DNA of 37,963 nt. It comes from Pseudobutyrivibrio xylanivorans DSM 14809. Its GTDB lineage: Bacteria > Bacillota > Clostridia > Lachnospirales > Lachnospiraceae. The notes beneath the pieces are model-generated. The model was not told the DNA's origin. It ran no database searches and was given only the letters and a program-made list of their open reading frames with translations. Positions 1 to 6,348 of this stretch are shown here, in pieces. Position 1 is the stretch's first letter, and each line of letters starts with the position of its first letter. The position numbers and the translations under genes are program-made. The stretch covers positions 1 to 37,963 of the forward strand of contig NZ_FQYQ01000026.1 in assembly GCF_900141825.1 (NCBI RefSeq), read 5' to 3'.

Positions 1-239
1 CACTAATCTATCGGGGTGTCAAGGAAGCAATAGCTGATTATGATAACAAAACTTCTTATCCCGGTCAAAACAGCTATGAATGTGAACTGGCGTTGACGGA
101 GAATTATTATTTCGACGCACCGGAATCATTTCCATGGAAAGGGATATTTGAAAATCAAAAAGCTTATTGGGAGACACATGATATAGAGGGTGCGCTGAGC
201 TTGTTTTGGCAAGTTCATGAGTACATAAAAAAGAAGTAG
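1..239 (+). CDS. 3' end of an unknown protein gene (cut by the window edge)
   Basis: An open frame enters from the left edge (first full codon at base 3) and stops with TAG at 237-239, giving the last 78 residues of a protein. It is rich in aromatic and acidic residues (for example ENYYFDAPESFPWKG) and ends in a lysine tail. I do not recognise a family. No signal peptide, membrane segment or catalytic motif is visible in this part. A hairpin terminator follows at 316-340, which fits a real gene end. Confidence 0.6.
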   Translation, partial: LIYRGVKEAIADYDNKTSYPGQNSYECELALTENYYFDAPESFPWKGIFENQKAYWETHDIEGALSLFWQVHEYIKKK

Positions 240-315
240 ACTACATTTCTATCAGTTAGATGAGGCAAATGAAAAACTAACAACTTCAAGTTTGTCTAGC
301 TAAATAAATATATTA

Positions 316-340
316 TAAGGAGCTATACAGCTCCTTTATT
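316..340 (+). terminator. Intrinsic terminator hairpin
   Basis: An 8-bp perfect stem (AAGGAGCT / AGCTCCTT) with a 4-nt loop is followed by an A/T-rich tail. It lies 77 bases after the stop of the partial gene at the left edge and probably ends its transcript. Confidence 0.6.
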
Positions 341-424
341 TATAACTATTATTTCCAGTACTAAATGCAATAGTACAATATATTTTGCTTTTACCTCTGA
401 AAATTTGCATTAAGTATTGGAATT

Positions 425-712
425 TTGCATTTACAAAAAAAGTTACGACTAGGATTTATGGATGACACTGCAGAGCTTCAAAAGCTATATCTAACTGACG
501 CGGTTAAAGGACAGGGGCTTTCATACGAACTAATAGAATTAATAGAAGAGACTGCTTTTAATAAAGGTTATAAAAGAATATACCTTGAGACTCATACTAA
601 TTTAAAGGCAGCAATTCATCTTTATGAAAAATGCGGATATAAGCTGATTGAAAAGCCTAAAGAAGTTGTGCATAGCTCAATGAATAGATTCTATTTAAAG
701 GAATTAGCATGA
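425..712 (+). pseudogene. GNAT acetyltransferase, C-terminal fragment
   Basis: The 95-aa frame matches only the C-terminal half of a GNAT N-acetyltransferase: the acetyl-CoA pyrophosphate-binding loop is seen as VKGQGLSYELI, followed by the late helix/strand block KAAIHLYEKCGYK. Full GNAT proteins are about 140-170 aa, and the N-terminal strands and substrate-binding half are missing. The frame opens with TTG at 425; the first ATG is at 458, already next to the CoA loop. No good ribosome site precedes either. The gene ends in a 4-base ATGA overlap with the next small gene. I read it as a truncated remnant of a MarR/GNAT-type acetyltransferase gene; a functional short protein is less likely. 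Confidence 0.6.
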
Positions 713-888
713 AAACAATTAAACATATTTTTGATGGGGACTTTGGTTGTGAAGAAACAGGTAGCCAAAAGCCCACTGTATCAGTAACACTTGCAGATGA
801 AGCTGGTAATGAATCTTACGTAACGGTTGAAGACGAGTGGCTTACAAATAAGGGATTAGATGTAGGCGATGTTTGGTCGGAGGAATAG
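709..888 (+). CDS. Small conserved-looking protein coupled to the GNAT fragment (59 aa)
   Basis: A 59-codon frame starts at the ATG at 709 inside the stop of the GNAT fragment (ATGA overlap), which suggests translational coupling. The protein begins MKTIKHIFDGDFGCEE and ends GDVWSEE; it is acidic, with no membrane segment. I do not know its function. The coupling suggests that this gene was an original partner of the acetyltransferase, so it may survive as a relic. It could be non-functional if the upstream truncation removed the promoter. Confidence 0.55.
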   Translation: MKTIKHIFDGDFGCEETGSQKPTVSVTLADEAGNESYVTVEDEWLTNKGLDVGDVWSEE

Positions 889-1063
889 TAAAACAAAAAA
901 AGGGATTCTGGTTGAAGGGATCTTTGTTAAATCAAAATAAAACAAGTATTGGATAAATTGCCCATTTATCCGGGTGGTGAAATTTTCTCTAAACAATTAG
1001 TGCCAAAGTGTGAACGAGGCATCTGAAAAAATCGAAATAAAAATATGGATAACGCAAGAATTT

Positions 1064-1102
1064 ACAATGCTTTGAGGACTACTTGAAGCATTGTATTTTT
1101 TT
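1064..1102 (+). terminator. Intrinsic terminator
   Basis: A 9-bp stem (ACAATGCTT / AAGCATTGT), a 13-nt loop and a T-run form a standard terminator about 180 bases after the 59-aa gene. I saw no gene in the 441-base gap from 889 to 1329. Confidence 0.65.
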
Positions 1103-1226
1103 GTATGGAAACCTGTTGAAATAAATTAGGTTCCAGTGACAAAACTTTCACGAATTTGACGTATGATTAAAGTGATGAAGTATATGGATTACGGTTATGT
1201 TTGAGTAGTTATACCGAGGATTTGGT

Positions 1227-1272
1227 GGAACAAGAATAATTGTTCTAAGGAATTGTATTCTAAAATTGTTCC
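1227..1272. repeat. Imperfect inverted repeat upstream of the 524-aa gene
   Basis: GGAACAAGAATA (1227-1238) can pair with TATTCT-AAAA-TTGTTCC (1256-1272) with a 4-nt bulge. The centre contains a further AGAA/TTCT dyad. It lies about 60 bases before the start of the next gene and could be an operator or leader hairpin. A weak promoter-like pair, TTGATT (1274) and TAAGAT (1296) spaced 16, follows directly. Confidence 0.35.
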
Positions 1273-1329
1273 CTTGATTATTCACATTATGATGATAAGA
1301 TTCTAAATAAAAAGTATGAGGTGACAAGT

Positions 1330-2904
1330 ATGCTGTTTGTAGATCCACAGTTAGAATGTGAATTTGATTTTGGAAGTACAACGAAAATAGTATTAGAAAA
1401 TGATACTGAAACACAATTGGCTCATGCTATTGAGAATACCCTTATTAAAATTTCAAATTATAACAAACCTATATTATTAAAACATGGGTTGGAAGAATAT
1501 AATGTTACAGAATTAGTTATTCCTGAGAAAATATATACGTACAAAGAAATAAGAGACTTAATTCATCGTAATGAAGATGATAGGGTAAAAGGTATATTAC
1601 GAAAATTAGGTGTAGAGTATGTTGGACCAGATAATGAGTGGCATTATTTGTATTTAAAACTAGAGTATTTTATTTTCTTCATGCATTATTATATTTTTCC
1701 AGAGGTTAGATTTTATGATGTATACAAAGAGATCAACAGATCATACGAAAATGCTATCCTTGGAGGTGGTGAGAATGGAAAGTATGGTTTGTTTATCATA
1801 CAAAATATTATTGATGAAGTAGTATATAATAAAAAGACTCGTAATATGGGGATTGGCGAATTAGATGATTGGACTCTATTTGATTTAGCTATAATGAAGT
1901 ATGCTCAAAAATTCACGGAATACATTGAAAGATTTGCGGAAATAGATGATATTGATGAAGTATTAGAAAAAGAATTTACGGGTGTCTATTTTGATGACCT
2001 GAATGAATTATGGGTAGAAGATGATGACGAAAATAATTATAGCTTGTTAATTGAAATGGCTCTTAGAATGATAAGGGAACTTATCAGCAAAAATTCCAAA
2101 AAGAAATATAAGTACAAGGATAATTTATATAAGGATAATCCAATATACAGTTGTATATCCTTTTTTGAAAATTATGATTTGTTATCATTCATAGGCGATA
2201 GAAAAGCGTTTATAGAAGATTGTTTGTATAATAATTATCATCGTACGAGTCCGACAGTTCCAGAAGAATGGAAGGAAATGGGGCTATATTTTGAGGATAT
2301 AAAAGATTTCATATATTCTGAGGAATTCCTTAACTGGTGTTTTGGAACAAAAAGAAGTATGAAAACAAAAAATGATAAAATAAAAGATTATAATATATTG
2401 TTTTTGCTAAAAAATGCTTGGGAGGCAGCGGAACGCCTTGATGAAATAGCTGGTTTTATTAATAGAGAAAATATGATTCTGCAAGAAGATGAAAAGGGGA
2501 AATATATTACAGCTGAGGTTGTTGCAGTGTTTGCTTGGTCTCTATTTGAACTTAATGAGAATGATATCTATATATCAAAGAATATCAATATAGAAAATAG
2601 ACGACAAACTATTTTAAATAGACAGAGAAAGTTAAATCGAGAGATTGCTGCGTATAATCGAACAGATACATGGCGAGGTAGTGAAAATATGCCATTATCA
2701 ATGTTTGAGCCGCTAATACTAAAAGCTGCATTCAATGCATTTGGAGGAGAAGAAAAGAATTTTATATTCTTTTGGCTTAAAATACATAACTTGTTACTGA
2801 TAGAATTACTAGAATATGCTAGTCACTATAATGTAATTGAACGTGCTGTTCGCGTAAGTGCTATTTGTAGGCAAATTGAAGAAATAATAAATAGATATAC
2901 ATAA
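1330..2904 (+). CDS. Uncharacterised 524-aa protein
   Basis: A long open frame with its own terminator. I chose the ATG at 1330 because GAGGTGA lies 6-12 bases upstream; a GTG at 1321 would add three residues but overlaps that ribosome site. The protein is soluble-looking, strongly acidic in the middle (residues about 195-240) and rich in Tyr, Asn and Ile. I see no Walker, HTH, nuclease or membrane motif. Its AT-rich codons, lone position and island setting suggest horizontally acquired DNA, but the function is unknown to me. The neighbours (truncated GNAT on the left, island-type small genes on the right) do not define a role. Confidence 0.75.
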   Translation: MLFVDPQLECEFDFGSTTKIVLENDTETQLAHAIENTLIKISNYNKPILLKHGLEEYNVTELVIPEKIYTYKEIRDLIHRNEDDRVKGILRKLGVEYVGPDNEWHYLYLKLEYFIFFMHYYIFPEVRFYDVYKEINRSYENAILGGGENGKYGLFIIQNIIDEVVYNKKTRNMGIGELDDWTLFDLAIMKYAQKFTEYIERFAEIDDIDEVLEKEFTGVYFDDLNELWVEDDDENNYSLLIEMALRMIRELISKNSKKKYKYKDNLYKDNPIYSCISFFENYDLLSFIGDRKAFIEDCLYNNYHRTSPTVPEEWKEMGLYFEDIKDFIYSEEFLNWCFGTKRSMKTKNDKIKDYNILFLLKNAWEAAERLDEIAGFINRENMILQEDEKGKYITAEVVAVFAWSLFELNENDIYISKNINIENRRQTILNRQRKLNREIAAYNRTDTWRGSENMPLSMFEPLILKAAFNAFGGEEKNFIFFWLKIHNLLLIELLEYASHYNVIERAVRVSAICRQIEEIINRYT

Positions 2905-2937
2905 AAATGTACTTCATTTGAAGTGCATTTTTTTTTG
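2904..2937 (+). terminator. Intrinsic terminator of the 524-aa gene
   Basis: An approximately 13-bp stem (AAAATGTACTTCA with TGAAGTGCATTTT, one G-U pair) with a 2-nt apical gap and a long T-run starts at the stop codon. Confidence 0.8.
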
Positions 2938-3017
2938 TTTTTTTCGCGCCGACAAAAAGTGAACAAGGTTATATCATACAAACAAGAAACAGATAAACGC
3001 AGTACAAGGAGGTAAGA

Positions 3018-3425
3018 ATGAGTAAGGATTGGCCTTATAGTCGATTAACCAAAATGGCAAAAAAGAATGGAGGACCTGACGAGTTAATAAACAAGGTTGC
3101 AAGGAAAAATCTAGAGAAAGGTATCAAGGTTGGCATGAAAAAAGGTTTTGAAGAAGGCGCTATGTCAAGAAATAAAGATGTTGCAATAGTTGGAGCAGCA
3201 GGTGGCGCAGTTGCTGTAATTGCATCAGTTGTCACTTTCTTTGTTACTAGAAAGAAGACTCGTGAAAAAGTCGAAGAAGAGTATGAAAGCGACTACGATG
3301 AAACAGACGAGGCAGAAGAGGCCGAAGAAGAACTTTTAAGACAGTATGAAGAACTTCAACGTGAGCATGATGAACTATTGGGACAACTAAGAGAGGTAAT
3401 AGAAGAGGAGCAGGCTTTACTGTAG
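3018..3425 (+). CDS. Membrane-anchored acidic coiled-coil protein (135 aa)
   Basis: The ATG at 3018 follows AAGGAGG. The N-terminal 55 residues are basic and Gly/Lys-rich. A single hydrophobic segment follows at about residues 55-74 (VAIVGAAGGAVAVIASVVTF), then RKK, then a strongly acidic coiled-coil tail (residues 85-135, rich in Glu and Leu). This is the layout of a single-pass membrane protein with a long helical domain. It is the first of a run of small genes with strong ribosome sites. I do not recognise a family; a scaffold or regulator role would be a guess. Confidence 0.7.
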   Translation: MSKDWPYSRLTKMAKKNGGPDELINKVARKNLEKGIKVGMKKGFEEGAMSRNKDVAIVGAAGGAVAVIASVVTFFVTRKKTREKVEEEYESDYDETDEAEEAEEELLRQYEELQREHDELLGQLREVIEEEQALL

Positions 3426-3455
3426 AAGAGTTTGTATAAAGGAGGCGGATATATT

Positions 3456-3689
3456 ATGAAGCAGGGGTCAGTGCCAGTTGCGGTTGCAGCTAAGGTTTAT
3501 GGAAAAGACCCAGCGTGGATAAGGGCAGGTATTGTAAGTGGTTGGCTTCCTATAGGAAGGGCAACAAGGGCTGGAAAGGTAATAACTTCATTAGATGAGA
3601 TGGATTCCAAATTAGGACGTATTAATTATTATATTTCCCCTCAGAAATTGTATGAAGATACAGGATATGAGTGGAATGGTGAAAGGTAA
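3456..3689 (+). CDS. Excisionase-like / MerR-type HTH small protein (77 aa)
   Basis: I chose the ATG at 3456, 10 bases after AAAGGAGG, over an upstream in-frame TTG. The sequence VPVAVAAKVYGKDPAWIRAG followed by an SGWLPIG block and a C-terminal YYISPQKLYEDTG is a pattern I associate with small helix-turn-helix proteins of clostridial phages and integrative elements. There, the first helices and the wing-like segment resemble excisionase or MerR DNA-binding domains. It probably binds DNA and marks this stretch as mobile-element derived. No integrase gene is present in the window. Confidence 0.6.
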   Translation: MKQGSVPVAVAAKVYGKDPAWIRAGIVSGWLPIGRATRAGKVITSLDEMDSKLGRINYYISPQKLYEDTGYEWNGER

Positions 3690-3703
3690 GAAAGGAGTAT
3701 ATT

Positions 3704-4018
3704 GTGATTTGTTCAGATTGTGGTAAAGACTTCAATTATGAAATTGAGGAAGAAAAGTTTACGAGTGAGAATAGTTCTTTATCATACAAAAATTTTGATA
3801 GGGATTATTGTGCAGCTTGCGCATTAAAAGTGGCAGAAAATCCTGGTTATGGTGATTACCATGAAGAATGCGAAGAATGTGGCAAGCGATTTGACTTGGC
3901 AGAAGAAAGGGATACGTATAAAAAATACATAATAAAAGCGGATGATAGATTAGAGCATCAATGGTGGAATACAAGAAAAATACTGTGTGGTTCCTGCGCT
4001 ATCGGTTTTGAGATGTAA
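3704..4018 (+). CDS. Zinc-ribbon protein (104 aa)
   Basis: It starts with GTG at 3704, seven bases after AAAGGAG. Four CxxC pairs are visible: CSDC at the N-terminus, CAAC mid-protein, CEEC and a C-terminal CGSC, consistent with two treble-clef or zinc-ribbon units of the four-cysteine type. The remainder is charged and soluble. A role in nucleic-acid or protein binding is inferred from the metal-binding pattern only. It is spaced 14 bases from the excisionase-like gene and 16 from the next gene, so the genes are probably co-transcribed. Confidence 0.65.
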   Translation: MICSDCGKDFNYEIEEEKFTSENSSLSYKNFDRDYCAACALKVAENPGYGDYHEECEECGKRFDLAEERDTYKKYIIKADDRLEHQWWNTRKILCGSCAIGFEM

Positions 4019-4034
4019 GAAAGTGAGGTATTTT

Positions 4035-4256
4035 ATGAGTTTATTACATAGGACAAAAGAATATAAGGGATATGGAAAGCAGAACTATTATCATAATGAA
4101 TACATGGATGAAGGAGACAGAGTAGTTAAGTACAAATGCCATGATTACAAGTCATTTGATGGGAAAGAGAATACTTGGCATAGTGATCGTTCTGCTGTTG
4201 AGTCTTGGGATAAGAAGGATTCATCAATGCCAGATTGGTTAAGAAACAAACTGTAA
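4035..4256 (+). CDS. Small basic hypothetical protein (73 aa)
   Basis: The ATG at 4035 has AGTGAGG 6 bases upstream and is preferred over the longer frame opening inside the previous gene. The product is rich in Lys, Tyr, His and Asp (HRTKEYKGYGKQNYYHNEYM near the N-terminus), has no cysteine pattern beyond one residue, and no membrane segment. It is the fourth gene in the small-protein run. Function unknown. Confidence 0.6.
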   Translation: MSLLHRTKEYKGYGKQNYYHNEYMDEGDRVVKYKCHDYKSFDGKENTWHSDRSAVESWDKKDSSMPDWLRNKL

Positions 4257-4267
4257 AATTAAATACT

Positions 4268-4440
4268 TATAACGTTAACGTGGCATCTATGATTTACTCT
4301 ATGCAGATAAAGTCTAATATGAACCTCCTTTCGACTTTATATACTGCTCCTTTCTGATTGTGATGTGTAGAGTGAATCATAGATGTCACGTTATAAAAAA
4401 ATAAAGAACTAAGCAGAGGTGTGACAGCCTCTGTTTTTTT
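4268..4440 (+). ncRNA. Candidate structured RNA with nested hairpins and terminator
   Basis: A 25-nt inverted repeat (4277-4301 against 4368-4392) pairs at 23 positions by Watson-Crick and 2 by G-U. Its loop contains a second stem: GCAG at 4303-4306 plus ATAAAGTC at 4307-4314 pair with GACTTTAT at 4333-4340 plus CTGC at 4344-4347. The exposed loops carry CCTCCTTTC and GCTCCTTTC, which are complementary to Shine-Dalgarno sequences. A terminator (CAGAGG/CCTCTG stem, T-run 4434-4440) follows. There is no open frame, and a TATAAC at 4268-4273 could be a -10 box. A non-coding regulatory RNA is the best reading; a long 3'-UTR structure of the preceding gene is the alternative. Confidence 0.5.
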
Positions 4441-4485
4441 GTATTTTCATGTATTTTTTATTTTCTTTCTATTTGTGCAAAATAT

Positions 4486-4504
4486 GATAAATACGGCATT
4501 TATC
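4486..4504. promoter_or_regulatory. Perfect palindrome, possible operator
   Basis: GATAAAT-ACGGC-ATTTATC is a 7+5+7 dyad in the gap before the gene at 4614. No T-run follows, so it is not a terminator. It may be an operator for the small-gene run; the regulator is unknown. Confidence 0.3.
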
Positions 4505-4613
4505 AGCATTTTATATCCTAAATCACAATACAGACTCCCAATACACACTTATCTATACAAAGAAAAATAATCGTGCTATATATGGATTATCAAATAGCAT
4601 TGGAGGTAATAAT

Positions 4614-4877
4614 ATGGATGCAAAGAAAGCTTGGGAGAATGTAATTCTTCACGAGGGTGAAACATTTAAAACTGTCAGTGGTCTAGAGTTTACATACACA
4701 ATGAGTAGAGAAAAGAATAGTTTTAAGACGAGTAGAACAAATTACAGTTTAGGTAAAACAAATTTCGAGAAAGCTTGTGCTTTGATGCCAGCAGAAAATA
4801 CAAAATTTCTATCGGATAATGGTGTGCGAGGACAAGCATATGTATTTGCACTTTTAACAGACCCACGAATAGTTTAG
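4614..4877 (+). CDS. Conserved hypothetical protein (87 aa)
   Basis: The ATG at 4614 follows TGGAGGT with good spacing. The sequence pattern (WENVILHEGETFKTVSGLEF, later SRTNYSLGKTNFEKA and a C-terminal VRGQAYVFALLTDPRI) is one I associate with small Lachnospiraceae island proteins of unknown function. It has a compact alpha/beta look, without membrane segments or metal-binding pattern. A short dyad (TGCTAT/ATAGCA) precedes its ribosome site. The next gene follows after 13 bases, so the two likely form a pair. Confidence 0.65.
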   Translation: MDAKKAWENVILHEGETFKTVSGLEFTYTMSREKNSFKTSRTNYSLGKTNFEKACALMPAENTKFLSDNGVRGQAYVFALLTDPRIV

Positions 4878-4890
4878 AAAGGAGGTAATT

Positions 4891-5079
4891 ATGGTTGATT
4901 GGAATAATGACGGTCAAATCGGTATGGATGACCTTATTCTGACTGAAATCATATTAGAAGATGAAGAAGAGGACGAAGACCATAAAGGTGGTGGGAATAA
5001 GCCTAATGGAAGTTGTTTATCGAGCTTCTTATTGTTAATGATTCTTCCTATTGCATTGATGCTTATTATTTTTATCTAA
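4891..5079 (+). CDS. EF-hand-like, C-terminal membrane-anchored small protein (62 aa)
   Basis: The ATG at 4891 follows AAAGGAGG. Residues 3-14 (DWNNDGQIGMDD) fit the 12-residue EF-hand/dockerin calcium loop: acidic or Asn side chains at positions 1, 3, 5 and 12, Gly at 6 and Ile at 8. An acidic stretch follows, then Gly/Asn/Pro, and residues about 43-62 form one hydrophobic segment (LSSFLLLMILPIALMLIIFI) ending at the C-terminus. The layout suggests a tail-anchored membrane protein with one possible calcium-binding loop. Known dockerins have two loops, so this is not a dockerin. Role unknown. Confidence 0.65.
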   Translation: MVDWNNDGQIGMDDLILTEIILEDEEEDEDHKGGGNKPNGSCLSSFLLLMILPIALMLIIFI

Positions 5080-5205
5080 GAGACTATAATAAGGCAGATG
5101 AAAAATCAGCCAAGGATTGCAATTTTTAACAGGATTGATTAATATACAATGATTTAGATTTATAGCTAAATGGGCGGCTTGGGATTCGAAAGGAGAAATC
5201 ATAAT

Positions 5206-5886
5206 ATGTATCATTACGTAGAGGATAAGGTGTTTCTACACGAATCCTATAGTATTTGTGCGGATTTAGTTAATCAACTTGTCCAGCATTTAAAGCACTA
5301 TGACATAGAATCAAGAATGACTTTGGTTGGAAGTGGTAAACGTAATATGGTCACGCAAAATGGAAATGAGCCGATTGATTATGATTTTAATCTCATCTTA
5401 GAGCAAGTTCCAAACTTTAATGATTGCCGCTATATTAAAGAAACAGTAATGGATGCGTTTAACGAAGTCCTTGATTGGAATAGACTAGATGATTGTCGAG
5501 ATTCAAAATCGGTTATAACAACTCAAAAGATTCATTTAAGAAAAGGCAATAGAACAGAATTTAGCATTGATATATGTATAGTCCGTATTGATCAATATGG
5601 ATATTGGCATAGGCTTATTCATGATAAAACAGGATGTGTTCAGTTAGATAGATACTTTTGGAATCAAGGACCTAGCGCTAATGATATTCATAAGAAAGAG
5701 TTGTACATAAAATCAGTGCCAGGACTTTGGCAAGAAGTTAGGAGAAAATATTTAGAAAAGAAGAATGGGTATTTAAGAACGCAGAACTATTTTCATCCCT
5801 CTTTTAATTGCTATATTGAAGCGATAAACGAAGTATATGCTAAAGAAAATGCACCTAGAAACATGGGCTTTAGGAGTATTTGGTAA
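5206..5886 (+). CDS. Nucleotidyltransferase-fold protein (226 aa)
   Basis: The ATG at 5206 has AAAGGAGA 8 bases upstream; a longer frame from 5170 lacks such a site. The polymerase-beta-type nucleotidyltransferase signature is visible: G42-S43 followed by D58-Y59-D60 (metal-binding DxD) and a third acidic residue D122 in FSIDICIV. All three carboxylates needed for two-metal catalysis are present, so the enzyme may be active. It could be an oligo- or cyclic-nucleotide synthase of the CD-NTase group or a tRNA/protein nucleotidyltransferase; the sequence alone does not decide. A terminator follows, so it is probably transcribed apart from the ssp operon. Its place beside a phage-defence operon makes a defence role plausible. 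Confidence 0.65.
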   Translation: MYHYVEDKVFLHESYSICADLVNQLVQHLKHYDIESRMTLVGSGKRNMVTQNGNEPIDYDFNLILEQVPNFNDCRYIKETVMDAFNEVLDWNRLDDCRDSKSVITTQKIHLRKGNRTEFSIDICIVRIDQYGYWHRLIHDKTGCVQLDRYFWNQGPSANDIHKKELYIKSVPGLWQEVRRKYLEKKNGYLRTQNYFHPSFNCYIEAINEVYAKENAPRNMGFRSIW

Positions 5887-5924
5887 GTAGCATAAAAGAA
5901 TAGCTTTTTTGTTTTTGGTTTATG

Positions 5925-5952
5925 GGTGTCCCTATTATGGGGCACCTATTTT
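5925..5952 (+). terminator. Intrinsic terminator
   Basis: GGTGTCCC pairs with GGGGCACC (one G-U) around a 6-nt loop, followed by TATTTTGTT. It separates the nucleotidyltransferase gene from the ssp operon. Confidence 0.65.
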
Positions 5953-5985
5953 GTTACTATACTTATAGTGGTAAAACTTTATGCC

Positions 5986-6009
5986 ATATTATCAAGGCTA
6001 TATTATCAA
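5986..6009. repeat. 10-bp direct repeat, possible operator of the ssp operon
   Basis: ATATTATCAA occurs exactly at 5986-5995 and 6000-6009. The 14-bp period puts the copies off one face of the helix by about a third of a turn. The pair lies about 120 bases before the XRE regulator gene that heads the operon, where an activator or repressor site would be expected. No clear -35/-10 pair was identified nearby. Confidence 0.35.
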
Positions 6010-6125
6010 CTGTAGAAAAATAAATCGCAAGAACGTGCTAAAAAATATCAAAAACTAATGAATGATATATATGAGTATGTTAAAATGTTATGTGTAACTT
6101 TTTAATGCTTAGACGAGGTTTATTT

Positions 6126-6329
6126 ATGAAGATAAGTTATAAAAAACTATGGATTAAATTAGCTGAAAATGAGATGAGTAAGCAGGATTTCAGAGAGAAG
6201 CTCGATATTGCAACAGGAACGATGACTAAATTGAACAAGGGACAGGAAGTATCAATGTCTGTTATTTTGCGTATTTGTGATTACTTGGATTGTAACATCG
6301 GCGATATCTGTGATGCAGTAAGAGAATAA
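6126..6329 (+). CDS. XRE/Cro-type regulator (67 aa)
   Basis: I chose the ATG at 6126 (GACGAGG 8 bases upstream) over a frame opening at 6090. The protein is one small lambda-repressor-like helix-turn-helix domain: the recognition region lies around residues 18-45 (SKQDFREKLDIATGTMTKLN) and it ends with the typical ICDYLDCNIGDICD block. Proteins of this size in Firmicutes are autonomous Cro-like regulators. It sits 19 bases before the sspD-like gene on the same strand, so it is likely the operon's own regulator, possibly acting on the direct repeats upstream. Confidence 0.85.
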   Translation: MKISYKKLWIKLAENEMSKQDFREKLDIATGTMTKLNKGQEVSMSVILRICDYLDCNIGDICDAVRE

Positions 6330-6348
6330 TTATATGGATGGTAAATAG

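Noticed and set aside
889-1329. Gene or RNA in the 441-base gap
   Set aside because: Only a terminator and an inverted repeat are visible; no frame with a ribosome site was found.
1148-1414. 88-aa minus-strand frame over the start of the 524-aa gene
   Set aside because: It lacks a ribosome site, is composed of shadow-like His/Tyr/Asn-rich sequence and overlaps a better supported gene.
3432-3689. Longer start for the excisionase-like protein
   Set aside because: The upstream TTG would place the AAAGGAGG ribosome site inside the gene; the ATG at 3456 fits it.
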